Assembly (NCBI GenBank): GCA_021372475.1
Contig: JAJFUJ010000050.1
Span: 1 to 50,929 of the forward strand
Reading direction: 5' to 3'
Source: Chloroflexota bacterium
Lineage (GTDB): Bacteria > Chloroflexota > Anaerolineae > UBA1429
Length of the DNA stretch: 50,929 nucleotides
The notes beneath the pieces are model-generated. The model was not told the DNA's origin. It worked only from the letters and a program-made list of their open reading frames with translations, and searched no databases. Of this stretch, positions 16,364 through 23,882 are shown piece after piece. The position numbers and the translations under genes are program-made. How positions within the stretch are numbered: the stretch's first letter is position 1; every line of letters starts with the position of its first letter.

Positions 16364-17139
16364 TCATCCTCCCAGCGTGTGAGAATAAACGGACCGTTCT
16401 CGGTGACCGCGATGGTATGCTCAAAATGAGCGCACAGTTGGCCGTCAACCGTCGCGACTGTCCAATGGTTGTTTTTGATATAGAGTTCTTCGGAGCCGAC
16501 CATCACCATAGGTTCCAGCGCAAACGTCATCCCCGGCTTGAGCAGGGGGCCGCGATCTGGGTGCCCCCAGTTGGGCACATCAGGTTCTTCGTGCATCTCG
16601 CGCCCTACACCGTGGCCGGTGTATTCGCGCGCGACACGGTAACCTTTGCCCTCCACAAATGATTGGATGGCAAAAGACACATCCCCCATATGTGTTCCCG
16701 CCCGGCAGGCAGCAACTCCGATACGCAGAGCTTCAGAAGTTACCCCCAGCAACTGCCTGGCCTGCGCCGATATACGCCCGACCGGCAGCGTGATGGCAGA
16801 GTCGCCGACAAAGCCCCGATATATCGTGCCGCAATCCAGGCTGATGATATCCCCTTCTCTCAAGCGGCGTTTACCAGGGATCCCATGAACTAGTTCCGCA
16901 TTAATGCTAGCATTAATGACGGCCGGGTATGGTTTTTCCGGGAATTCACGGTTAGGATAGTTCAGAAACGCCGGTGTAGCGCCGTGTTTGCGCAGCACTT
17001 CCGCAGCAATGCAATCAAGCTCGTGGGTAGTAACACCCGGCCGAACCGCTTTGGCCATCTCCCACAAAGCCAGTGCGTTGATACGACCTGCCTCGCGCAT
17101 CAACTCAATCTCGGCAGGTGATTTGAGTATTATGCCCAT
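16351..17139 (-). CDS. map: Methionine aminopeptidase, type I
   Basis: At 262 residues this is a typical type Ia MetAP. The five metal ligands are visible: D in ISLDCGT, D in FVGDSAI, H in YTGHGVGREMHEEP, E in FALEPM and E in AHFEHT. It removes the initiator methionine from nascent proteins in the cytosol. There is no N-terminal zinc finger. In most bacteria map sits in the ribosomal protein operon (adk-map-infA); here it instead heads a run with two amidohydrolase genes, which overlap it. A promoter is likely at 17174-17203. Confidence 0.93.
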   Translation of the reverse strand: MGIILKSPAEIELMREAGRINALALWEMAKAVRPGVTTHELDCIAAEVLRKHGATPAFLNYPNREFPEKPYPAVINASINAELVHGIPGKRRLREGDIISLDCGTIYRGFVGDSAITLPVGRISAQARQLLGVTSEALRIGVAACRAGTHMGDVSFAIQSFVEGKGYRVAREYTGHGVGREMHEEPDVPNWGHPDRGPLLKPGMTFALEPMVMVGSEELYIKNNHWTVATVDGQLCAHFEHTIAVTENGPFILTRWEDEWKI

Positions 17140-17166
17140 AACAGCCTCTAGAATTATTCAGAATCG

Positions 17167-17203
17167 GTATACCAGTATACTCTCTCTGTACATCCCTAGA
17201 CAA
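17167..17203 (-). promoter_or_regulatory. Putative map promoter with GTATAC repeat
   Basis: Minus strand: TTGTCT (17203-17198), 18-bp spacer, TATACT (17179-17174). The -10 lies in a pair of GTATAC palindromes (17167-17172 and 17175-17180) that could serve as an operator, though this may be chance in AT-rich promoter DNA. Confidence 0.4.
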
Positions 17204-17225
17204 GCTAATAGGATTGGGCTATAGT
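17197..17225 (+). promoter_or_regulatory. Putative promoter of the SDR-UroD2 operon
   Basis: TAGACA (17197-17202), 17-bp spacer, TATAGT (17220-17225). Its -35 overlaps the -35 of the opposing map promoter, so the two may compete. Confidence 0.4.
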
Positions 17226-17251
17226 ACGCGCAAAATCCGGGGTTAATACAC

Positions 17252-18022
17252 GTGCAAGACAGCGACTACCGTCTCGAAGGACAGGTAGGGATCGTTACAG
17301 GCGCAGCCAATGGCATCGGGCAGGCGCTGGCTATTGGGTTGGCTCAGGCTGGAGCGGATATCGTTATCTGCGATTTGCCCGCACAGCATCAACAGGCGGA
17401 GCAGACGGCTCAGGCGGTGACAGCAGTAGGCTGTAAAGCCCTGGTGCTAGAGTTGGATGTCCGCAGTGCTGCATCCATTGAAACGGCCGTATCCAGCGCC
17501 TGCAACTCGTTCGGACGACTGGATTTCCTCGTCAATAATGCCGGGGTCAATATCCGTAGACCTTTTCTGGAGTATAGCGAGGCGGAATGGGATGCCATCA
17601 GCTCCGTCAATCTCAAAGGCGTTTTCTTTATGAGCCAGGCTGCCGCCAGGCAAATGGTACGGCAGCAGCACGGCAAGATCGTCAGCATCGCCTCGCAGCT
17701 TGCGGCGGTGGCGATGCAGAATCGTTCGATATATGCGGTCACCAAAGCCGGCGTCGCTCATATGATGAAAGCGCTGGCCGTCGAGCTGGGGCCGTACGGC
17801 ATAACTGCCAATGCGGTCGGCCCCACCTTTGTGGCGACGCAGCTCTCAGAATCGATGTTCAAGGACCCCGCGTTTATCGCCGAGAACCTGCCGCGTATTC
17901 CAGCAGGCCGATTCGGTTCGCCCGGCGATGTGTTGGGGGCGGTGCGCTTCCTACTTTCGCCTGCTGCTGATTTAGTGAACGGGCATCTGCTGCTAGTTGA
18001 CGGCGGATACACGTGTTGGTAG
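17252..18022 (+). CDS. SDR family oxidoreductase
   Basis: This 256-residue classical short-chain dehydrogenase shows the NAD(P) motif TGAANGIGQ, the structural NNAG, a catalytic serine in SIASQ and Y161-x3-K165 (YAVTKAG), and ends with LLVDGGYT. It resembles gluconate 5-dehydrogenase/2-deoxy-gluconate dehydrogenase and FabG-like enzymes; the substrate is probably a sugar acid or polyol. The start is GTG at 17252. The next gene, a UroD-like protein, begins 8 bp after the stop, so they form an operon. Confidence 0.85.
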   Translation: MQDSDYRLEGQVGIVTGAANGIGQALAIGLAQAGADIVICDLPAQHQQAEQTAQAVTAVGCKALVLELDVRSAASIETAVSSACNSFGRLDFLVNNAGVNIRRPFLEYSEAEWDAISSVNLKGVFFMSQAAARQMVRQQHGKIVSIASQLAAVAMQNRSIYAVTKAGVAHMMKALAVELGPYGITANAVGPTFVATQLSESMFKDPAFIAENLPRIPAGRFGSPGDVLGAVRFLLSPAADLVNGHLLLVDGGYTCW

Positions 18023-18030
18023 GAGCTGAG

Positions 18031-19122
18031 ATGAACCATTTTTCCCATATCCCGCTGCTCAGAGCTAAACCGGATAGGGAGCGCTTTACCGCGGCAATGA
18101 TGGGTCGGGCACGCCCCAAGGCGCCGCCGTTGGTCGAATACCTGATCGATGATACCTTGCGCAAACCGATTGTAACCGACCTGCTTGGCGAGCAGTGGGT
18201 CGATGTTCAAGCCGGTGACCGTGCCAGCCTCGAGGCGTATCTGACTAATTTCATTGCTGTCTGGTGGCAGTTGGGGTACGATTTCGTGCGCTACGAGCAG
18301 TCTTTGCCCCTCTCAGAGCTGCATATCGAGGGTAACGATCCCTCGCACGCCAGCGGCTCGCGCGCCTGGAACGACATGCATCACGGAACAATTGCCACCT
18401 GGGCCGATTTCGAAGCGTTCGCCTGGCCGCAGGTTACGCCAGCCTTTTTTGCCAATTATGAGTTCCTGGCCAGCCATCTGCCTGAAGGGATGGGGCTGAT
18501 CGTCAGCCACGGCGGCGGCATCTATGAGCATCTGGCAGCGATTTTCTCATACGAAGGACTCTGTTTTGCCATCTATGACCAGCCCGACCTGGTAGCGGCC
18601 GTAGTGGAGAAACTCGGCAGTTTGATGCTCGATGTCTACCGACAGCTCGTTCAGCTTGATAATGTCATCGCCATTTTCCCCGGCGATGATATGGGCTTTC
18701 GCTCCGCCACATTGCTGCCGCCCGATGTTCTGCGCCGCTACACATTGCCCTGGCATGCCCGTTTTGCGGCGGTAACGCACGAGGCTGGACTGCCTTATTT
18801 CCTGCATTCGTGCGGCAACTTGCGCCAGATAATGCCCGACCTCATTAATGCTGTCGGCATCGATGCCAAACACTCCTATGAGAACGCCATCCTGCCGGTT
18901 GACCAGTTCCAGGCTGAATATGGCAGGCGCATCGGTGTTCTGGGCGGAGTGGATATCGATATTCTGGGCCGCGGGACACCGGAGCAAGTGCGTGCGGAAA
19001 CCCGCCGGATTATCGATATCTGCACCCCGCGCGGGCGTTTTGCCATAGGTTCAGGGAACTCGATTCCCAGTTATATCCCGCTCGAAAACTTTCTTACCAT
19101 GCTCGATGAAGCGCAGCGATAA
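18031..19122 (+). CDS. Uroporphyrinogen decarboxylase-superfamily protein 2
   Basis: The product of 363 residues has the superfamily C-terminal half: HSCG at 259-262 followed by LINAVGIDAKHSYE, VLGGVDIDILG and IGSGNSIPSYIPLENF. HSCG is the His-x-Cys of the zinc site seen in methylcobamide:CoM methyltransferases; the second cysteine usually found late is replaced (GSGNS). No HemE RQAGR block is present. The start at 18031 has AGGAG five bases upstream. It lies between an SDR gene (8 bp) and a nucleotidyltransferase gene (11 bp). A methyl-transfer or decarboxylation role on a small molecule is inferred from the family only. Confidence 0.75.
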   Translation: MNHFSHIPLLRAKPDRERFTAAMMGRARPKAPPLVEYLIDDTLRKPIVTDLLGEQWVDVQAGDRASLEAYLTNFIAVWWQLGYDFVRYEQSLPLSELHIEGNDPSHASGSRAWNDMHHGTIATWADFEAFAWPQVTPAFFANYEFLASHLPEGMGLIVSHGGGIYEHLAAIFSYEGLCFAIYDQPDLVAAVVEKLGSLMLDVYRQLVQLDNVIAIFPGDDMGFRSATLLPPDVLRRYTLPWHARFAAVTHEAGLPYFLHSCGNLRQIMPDLINAVGIDAKHSYENAILPVDQFQAEYGRRIGVLGGVDIDILGRGTPEQVRAETRRIIDICTPRGRFAIGSGNSIPSYIPLENFLTMLDEAQR

Positions 19123-19133
19123 AGGAGTACACA

Positions 19134-19874
19134 ATGAAAGGAATCATACTCGCCGGAGGGTTAGGCACGCGTCTTTACCCTCTGACTTTTGCTACAAACA
19201 AGCATCTGTTGCCCGTCTATGATAAACCCATGGTCTATTACCCAATCCACACTCTGGTTAGGGCCGGTATCACCGAGGTGATCGTTGTTACCGGAGGACC
19301 GCATGCCGGCGACTTTATCCGTGTCTTGAAAAACGGCAAGGAGTGGGGCTTAACCCACCTCGAGTATGCCTATCAGGAGAACGAAGGCGGTATCGCCCAG
19401 GCGTTAAGCCTGTGCGAAGACTTTGCCGATGGCGGTTCGATTGCGGTCATCCTGGGCGATAACACCACCGATGCCGATATATCGCAGCCAGTTGGCGATT
19501 TCGAACAGGGCGCAATGGTTTTTCTGCGTTCCGTGTCAGACCCCCATCGATTTGGTGTGCCGGTCTTCGCTGCTGGCGACCCGTCGCGCATCATCGCCAT
19601 CGAGGAGAAACCAGCGCAGCCCAAAAGCCAGTATGCAGTTACCGGCCTTTATCTTTACGACAGCCGTGTTTTTGAATATATCCGGCGCACCAAACCATCC
19701 GGCCGCGGCGAGCTGGAAATCACCGATGTAAACAATATGTATATCGAGGCCGGCCAACTACATTGGGCAAAGCTGGAAGGCTTCTGGTCGGACGCGGGTA
19801 CCTTTGAAAGCCTGTTCCGCTCAGGGCTGTATTGGGCGCAAAAGGCGGGCTGGCGCGATAACATAGAGTCATGA
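19134..19874 (+). CDS. Sugar nucleotidyltransferase, short RmlA-like (glucose-1-phosphate thymidylyltransferase type)
   Basis: The 246-residue protein begins MKGIILAGGLGTRLYPLT, with the GGxGTRL nucleotide motif and the KHLLPVYDKPMVYYP block of RmlA enzymes. LGDN (ILGDNTTDADI) is the metal/sugar-site motif, and EEKP and GRGELEITDVN follow. It joins a sugar-1-phosphate to dTTP or UTP. Full-length RmlA is about 290 residues; the short form without the C-terminal tetramerisation part is common in Archaea and Chloroflexota. It is in an operon with the SDR and UroD-like genes, so it probably makes an activated sugar for that pathway or for the cell surface. Confidence 0.85.
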   Translation: MKGIILAGGLGTRLYPLTFATNKHLLPVYDKPMVYYPIHTLVRAGITEVIVVTGGPHAGDFIRVLKNGKEWGLTHLEYAYQENEGGIAQALSLCEDFADGGSIAVILGDNTTDADISQPVGDFEQGAMVFLRSVSDPHRFGVPVFAAGDPSRIIAIEEKPAQPKSQYAVTGLYLYDSRVFEYIRRTKPSGRGELEITDVNNMYIEAGQLHWAKLEGFWSDAGTFESLFRSGLYWAQKAGWRDNIES

Positions 19875-19935
19875 CGCGCTGGAAGCTGTATTAGCAGCGT
19901 CGAATAAATACTATGACTAAAACGAGGAGGATCCC

Positions 19936-20772
19936 ATGTATCGTGCTTTGTCAACCGGCGCAATCGGTGTAGCTGTTTCCTTCGAGGAAAAGGTGCGTTT
20001 GGCAGCGGCATACGGTTTTCGAGGGGTGGACGTCGGCATGCCCGAGATCGAGCGCCTTGGATTGAAGGGTGTGCGCAGCCTGCTGGCGCAAAACCATATC
20101 CTCCCTGCAGTAACCGGCCTCCCCGTGAACTTTCGCGAGGATGACGCGTCATTTGAGCGCGATATGGAAAAGCTCCCCGAATTTGTGCGCACGCTGACTG
20201 ACCTGGGCTGCACCCGTTCCGCCACCTGGATTATGCCCACGCTCAAAGAGGGCACATTCGCTGCCGCCTTTGAGCAGCTACGCTCGCGCACTGCGCGTAT
20301 TTGTGAGGTGATGGCGCCCTTTGGCATGCGCTACGGCCTCGAATTCGTGGGACCCCAAACGCTGCGAGCGGGCAAACCTGAGTTTATCTATGACCAAAAA
20401 GGCATGCTCGAGTTGATCAAGGCTACCGGCGCTAAGAACCTCGGGCTGCTGCTCGATTGCTTCCATTGGTACACATCCCACGGCACCGCGCAGGAACTGG
20501 CTCAGCTAACCGATGACTTGATTATCCTGGTACATGTCAACGACGCGTTCGCCGGTCGGGCGCCAGATGAACAAATTGATAGCCAGCGCGCTTTGCCCGG
20601 CGAGACAGGCGTCATTGATATGGCTGTATTCATGGGCGCCTTGAACAAAATGGCCTACAGCGGACCTGTGATAGTAGAGCCGTTCAGCCCATGGCTCAGC
20701 AAACTGACCCCGGATGAAGCTGTTAAAAAGGTTCAGGAGTCGCTGGACAAAATCTGGACCGCAGCAAATTAG
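19936..20772 (+). CDS. TIM-barrel sugar isomerase/epimerase family protein
   Basis: The 278-residue protein is of the xylose isomerase-like TIM-barrel (AP endonuclease 2) superfamily. Conserved features include RGVDVGMPE near the N-terminus, LEFVGP with the first metal glutamate, LLLDCFHWY with the next metal ligands, HVNDA and VIVEPFSPW with the last glutamate. Relatives are hydroxypyruvate isomerase, IolE/IolI (inositol catabolism) and ketose epimerases. The exact reaction is not decided. GAGGAGG precedes the ATG, and the gene is 61 bp after the nucleotidyltransferase. A 12-bp hairpin follows at 20785. Confidence 0.78.
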   Translation: MYRALSTGAIGVAVSFEEKVRLAAAYGFRGVDVGMPEIERLGLKGVRSLLAQNHILPAVTGLPVNFREDDASFERDMEKLPEFVRTLTDLGCTRSATWIMPTLKEGTFAAAFEQLRSRTARICEVMAPFGMRYGLEFVGPQTLRAGKPEFIYDQKGMLELIKATGAKNLGLLLDCFHWYTSHGTAQELAQLTDDLIILVHVNDAFAGRAPDEQIDSQRALPGETGVIDMAVFMGALNKMAYSGPVIVEPFSPWLSKLTPDEAVKKVQESLDKIWTAAN

Positions 20773-20784
20773 TGGATAGCGCAC

Positions 20785-20821
20785 TTAATACGGCTCACTA
20801 CTGGGCAGCGAGCCGTATTAA
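20785..20821. terminator. Perfect 12-bp hairpin between convergent genes
   Basis: TTAATACGGCTC (20785-20796) and GAGCCGTATTAA (20810-20821) are exact inverted copies with a 13-nt loop. It fills the space between the stop codons of the TIM-barrel gene and UroD-like gene 3. No strong T-run follows on either strand, so it is a bidirectional termination or mRNA-end candidate rather than a classical terminator. Confidence 0.5.
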
Positions 20822-21955
20822 TTAACCTGGATAGCCCGTCAGCCGTTTACGTTGTTCGAGGTAATACAGATAATGCGCATACGGCACATCATCGGGCACA
20901 CCGTGGTCAACCAGCGGGATAAAACCGCCCCTGGCGACTGCCGGCTTTAGGCGGGCAATTTCTGTATCGATAGCGCCTTTGCCAGCAATGAGCATGCGTT
21001 TATCGACGTTGCCCCAGGTCAGTATCTGCTGGCCGTACTGCGCCTGCAATTTATTGATATCCATATCAGAGGCAACCTCCAACGGATAAAAGCCGCGCAC
21101 ACCGCCTTCCAACCAGAGCGGAATCAACGCCTCGATATTGCCGTCACAATCCACCCAGGAAAGCTTAACGCCATGGTTGACCAGAAATGCAGTCACCTTT
21201 TTGTAGCCCGGTAGGAAGTACTCTCGGAACATATTCGGCGATACCAACGGGCCAGCCTTGTAGCACATGTCCTCCCAGAACATAGCAAAATCGATTTCAA
21301 CCTCATCCAGAGCGCGGTGTAGCACACGGATGTAGAACTCGGCGAGATAATCGACTATCTCGTGAATGAGCGCGGGGTCATCGAACAGCATCATGCTGGC
21401 GCCTTCTACGCCCACCCAGTCGCGGATGAACCCGTAAAAACTGCCGCCGTCGATGCTGATGACATAGTCGCGGTTCGCCCACTGCTGCTTGAGCGCTGAC
21501 CATGCTGCTTCATCAGGATACCGTCCCGCGTCATCCGGGTTGAGCTGGCTGTCGCGGTACGCCTCCCAGTCCATCCTGGACTCGATTGGATATTTGAGCC
21601 ACTGGGTGCTGTGCAGTGAACCGTGCTCATCCTTGAACTGCTTAACCACAGCTCCGTTGCCGGAAAGGTAGACAATGTGGCTGGCTGTTTCCTCGTAAAC
21701 GACCGGTTTGAAGCCAGGGAACGCGCTGATATTGACGGGCACGCGCTGCTCGCCCCAGAATGCAGAAAAAATACCCTCAAAGCCGAAATAATCGATGAAC
21801 CACCGCCGTTGGTTGCCTTCCGGCAACTCGGGAGGGATCGGGCAGCCTTCACACCGCCAGCGCTCCGCAGGCCCCACCCAATCGCCCCAGTAAGGCAGAT
21901 AATCAATCGGCTCATAGTTGGCGAACTTCCAAAAGCGTTCGCGAGCGTTTAGCAT
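20822..21955 (-). CDS. Uroporphyrinogen decarboxylase-superfamily protein 3
   Basis: The 377-residue protein opens NARERFWKFANYEPIDYLPYWGDW, a typical superfamily start, given here to mark the R...P block. The C-terminal half has D269-C-D271-G-N (WVDCDGNIEALIPLW) and TWGNVDKRML, then PLVDHGVPDDV. The DCDGN motif replaces the HSCG of paralogue 2 and the HSDG of paralogue 1. These features suit the group of UroD-like proteins found in catabolic clusters of Chloroflexota and Firmicutes whose function is unproved; HemE activity is unlikely. It is transcribed away from the MFS gene at 22026. AGAGGAGA lies upstream of its ATG. Confidence 0.75.
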   Translation of the reverse strand: MLNARERFWKFANYEPIDYLPYWGDWVGPAERWRCEGCPIPPELPEGNQRRWFIDYFGFEGIFSAFWGEQRVPVNISAFPGFKPVVYEETASHIVYLSGNGAVVKQFKDEHGSLHSTQWLKYPIESRMDWEAYRDSQLNPDDAGRYPDEAAWSALKQQWANRDYVISIDGGSFYGFIRDWVGVEGASMMLFDDPALIHEIVDYLAEFYIRVLHRALDEVEIDFAMFWEDMCYKAGPLVSPNMFREYFLPGYKKVTAFLVNHGVKLSWVDCDGNIEALIPLWLEGGVRGFYPLEVASDMDINKLQAQYGQQILTWGNVDKRMLIAGKGAIDTEIARLKPAVARGGFIPLVDHGVPDDVPYAHYLYYLEQRKRLTGYPG

Positions 21956-22025
21956 CGTTCTCCTCTTCCTTTTCTCATTGACTGAAATGCCTACAATCTA
22001 GTCTTAGCCTCAGCGGGAGCAGTAC

Positions 22026-23213
22026 ATGCGCAAGTTCGATAAACACGGTCTGTTGATTCGCCCAAAAGCATTTTACTTTTTTTACTATGCAGCACTAGCT
22101 GCCATCAGCCCTTACCTGGCTCTATATTATCGCTCTGTTGGCCTGGGCGGACGCGAGATTGGCATCCTGAGCGCACTTCCCCCACTTGTTACGATGATTT
22201 GCGGCCCCCTATGGTCTGCTGCGGCCGACCAGCACGGTGCGCACCGCGTGATCTTGATGCTAACCTCAGTCGGGGCGCTAGTATTTGGATACATCCTTTC
22301 ACGCGTCGGCAGCCTTCCGACTCTCACTGCTATCGTCATATTATATGCCATTTTTAGGTCACCTATCGTCGCTTTGGCCGACAGCTCTGTCCTCAAGCTG
22401 TTAGGCGCTCATAAAGAGCGTTACGGCAGCCAACGCTTGTGGGGCGCAATAGGCTGGGGTTTGGCTGCGCCGCTAGTAGGCGAGTTGACCGAGCACCTGG
22501 GTATGCAATATGCGTTCAATACCTACGCTATGCTCAGTGTCGGCAGCCTCATATGCGCCCTTCTGTTACCCACAGGTCAGCCAAGTGAGCGCACGGCCAT
22601 CTTCCATGGCATAAAGCATTTGTTTCGCCAGTCGACCTGGATTGTATTTTTGGTAACAATGTTTCTTGCTGGAATGGGTGCGGCAGTGAATTCGAATTAT
22701 CTTTTCCTCCGTATGGAAGACCAAGGCGCCAGCCGTTCACTGATGGGCATTGCACTAACAGTAAGTTCTGTATCAGAGATTATAGTTTTTACGTTTGTCG
22801 GTCGGGCTCTTCAGCGTTGGGGAGCATACCGGCTGCTACTTGCTGCGCTGGCAGCCTCGAGCATACGCTTGTTTCTCTACTCTATCGTCCAGTCGCCTAT
22901 CCTGGTATTGCCCGTCCAACTATTCCATGGGCTCGCCTTTTCGCTGCTGTGGTCGGCAGGCGTATCTTTTGCCGATTCGTTGGCGCCTTCAGGTCTCAGC
23001 GCTACCGCCCAGGCAGTATTTGGTGCCGTTGAAGCAGGTTTGGCTACCGCCTGTGGGAGCTTGTTGGCCGGCCTTGTATATGATAGCGCCGGTTCGACGG
23101 CAGCTTTCCGTTTAGCAAGCCTTCTAGTAGCCGTTGGTTTTGTTATTTTCCTTGTATTTAGTGTTACGGTTAGAAAAACAGGCTCTGTGAATGATTCGCT
23201 CACTTCCAGGTGA
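22026..23213 (+). CDS. MFS transporter, MFS_1-like (LacY/3-phenylpropionate permease type)
   Basis: The 395-residue protein has about 12 membrane segments and an N-terminus (FYFFYYAALAAISPYLALYYRSVGL) of the MFS_1_like family, which includes sugar and phenylpropionate symporters (HcaT/LacY/NucP). The loop 2-3 region has GPLWSAAADQHGAHR. Substrate unknown. It is divergent from UroD-like gene 3, with only 70 bp between their starts, and may serve that pathway. Its last 14 bases overlap the end of the VOC gene on the other strand. Confidence 0.78.
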   Translation: MRKFDKHGLLIRPKAFYFFYYAALAAISPYLALYYRSVGLGGREIGILSALPPLVTMICGPLWSAAADQHGAHRVILMLTSVGALVFGYILSRVGSLPTLTAIVILYAIFRSPIVALADSSVLKLLGAHKERYGSQRLWGAIGWGLAAPLVGELTEHLGMQYAFNTYAMLSVGSLICALLLPTGQPSERTAIFHGIKHLFRQSTWIVFLVTMFLAGMGAAVNSNYLFLRMEDQGASRSLMGIALTVSSVSEIIVFTFVGRALQRWGAYRLLLAALAASSIRLFLYSIVQSPILVLPVQLFHGLAFSLLWSAGVSFADSLAPSGLSATAQAVFGAVEAGLATACGSLLAGLVYDSAGSTAAFRLASLLVAVGFVIFLVFSVTVRKTGSVNDSLTSR

Positions 23214-23577
23214 GTGTCGGGCTCTTGAAGATTTCCAATTCGACATCATCTGGACCGCGGAAAAATGCCAGCCTGATATCGCCAACACTTTTTGGCGTAA
23301 CATGAAAGCGGACGCCTTTGGCAACGAGCGCAGCATAGGCTGCGTCCACATCGTCGACCTCAAAAGCCAGGTGGACAATGCCGGTACCGCCAGCCTCAGC
23401 GCCATTCGGTGCACCCTCCATGAGTTCGATGGTGGTGCCGCCTATTTTGATGAAAACGATGGTACTGCCCGGTATGCTGCCTACAATTGGGAATCCTAAC
23501 GTCTCCGTATAAAAGGCTTTAGCTTGCGCCAGGTTGGATGCTTTGATGGCGATGTGATGGATGGCTCCGATGGGCAT
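23200..23577 (-). CDS. VOC family protein (glyoxalase/methylmalonyl-CoA epimerase-like)
   Basis: At 125 residues this is a single two-module vicinal oxygen chelate protein. Metal-ligand positions are visible as H in AIHHIAI, E in TTIELMEG, H in GIVHLAFEVDD and E in DVELEIFK. This suits lactoylglutathione lyase-like or methylmalonyl-CoA epimerase-like folds; the length and the sequence HHIAIxxxxL...FYxxxLGF suit the latter group slightly better. No partner mutase is nearby, so a role in methylmalonyl-CoA turnover is not supported. A promoter may lie at 23651-23680. Confidence 0.75.
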   Translation of the reverse strand: MPIGAIHHIAIKASNLAQAKAFYTETLGFPIVGSIPGSTIVFIKIGGTTIELMEGAPNGAEAGGTGIVHLAFEVDDVDAAYAALVAKGVRFHVTPKSVGDIRLAFFRGPDDVELEIFKSPTLTWK

Positions 23578-23650
23578 TTTGCTCCTTTCCGGATACAGAA
23601 GGTAACGATTCCGATGCCAAGACTTATTTATGCAACGGATAACTCTGCCT

Positions 23651-23680
23651 AGTATAGAGCGAATGCAATAAGGATTTCAA
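23651..23680 (-). promoter_or_regulatory. Putative promoter of the VOC gene
   Basis: Minus strand: TTGAAA (23680-23675), 18-bp spacer, TATACT (23656-23651). It sits in the 305-bp space 23578-23882 that separates the VOC gene from the BMP importer. Confidence 0.4.
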
Positions 23681-23732
23681 CAAGTTTTTACTGGTAATAT
23701 TGTTGGCAGCGAAATGCTGGGTCAGTTGCCAC

Positions 23733-23761
23733 TCGACAATGTTGTGAACCTGTGGTACAAT
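23733..23761 (+). promoter_or_regulatory. Putative promoter of the BMP importer operon
   Basis: TCGACA (23733-23738), 17-bp spacer, TACAAT (23756-23761). The leader to the ATG at 23883 would be about 115 nt. I see no purine riboswitch or other known aptamer in it. Confidence 0.45.
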
Positions 23762-23882
23762 CGCGCAGTGTCAATCAAGGCAGCCTCTCGCATTACTTTC
23801 ACAGTATGCCCTTTCAACGGGGTGTAAACCTAGTATTGCAGTAGCTGCGTTCGCCAAGCAAGTGTATCAGGAGGAGAAAAGG

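Noticed and set aside
23762-23882. Possible purine riboswitch before the BMP importer
   Set aside because: The leader of about 115 nt shows none of the conserved loop bases or the expression-platform hairpin.
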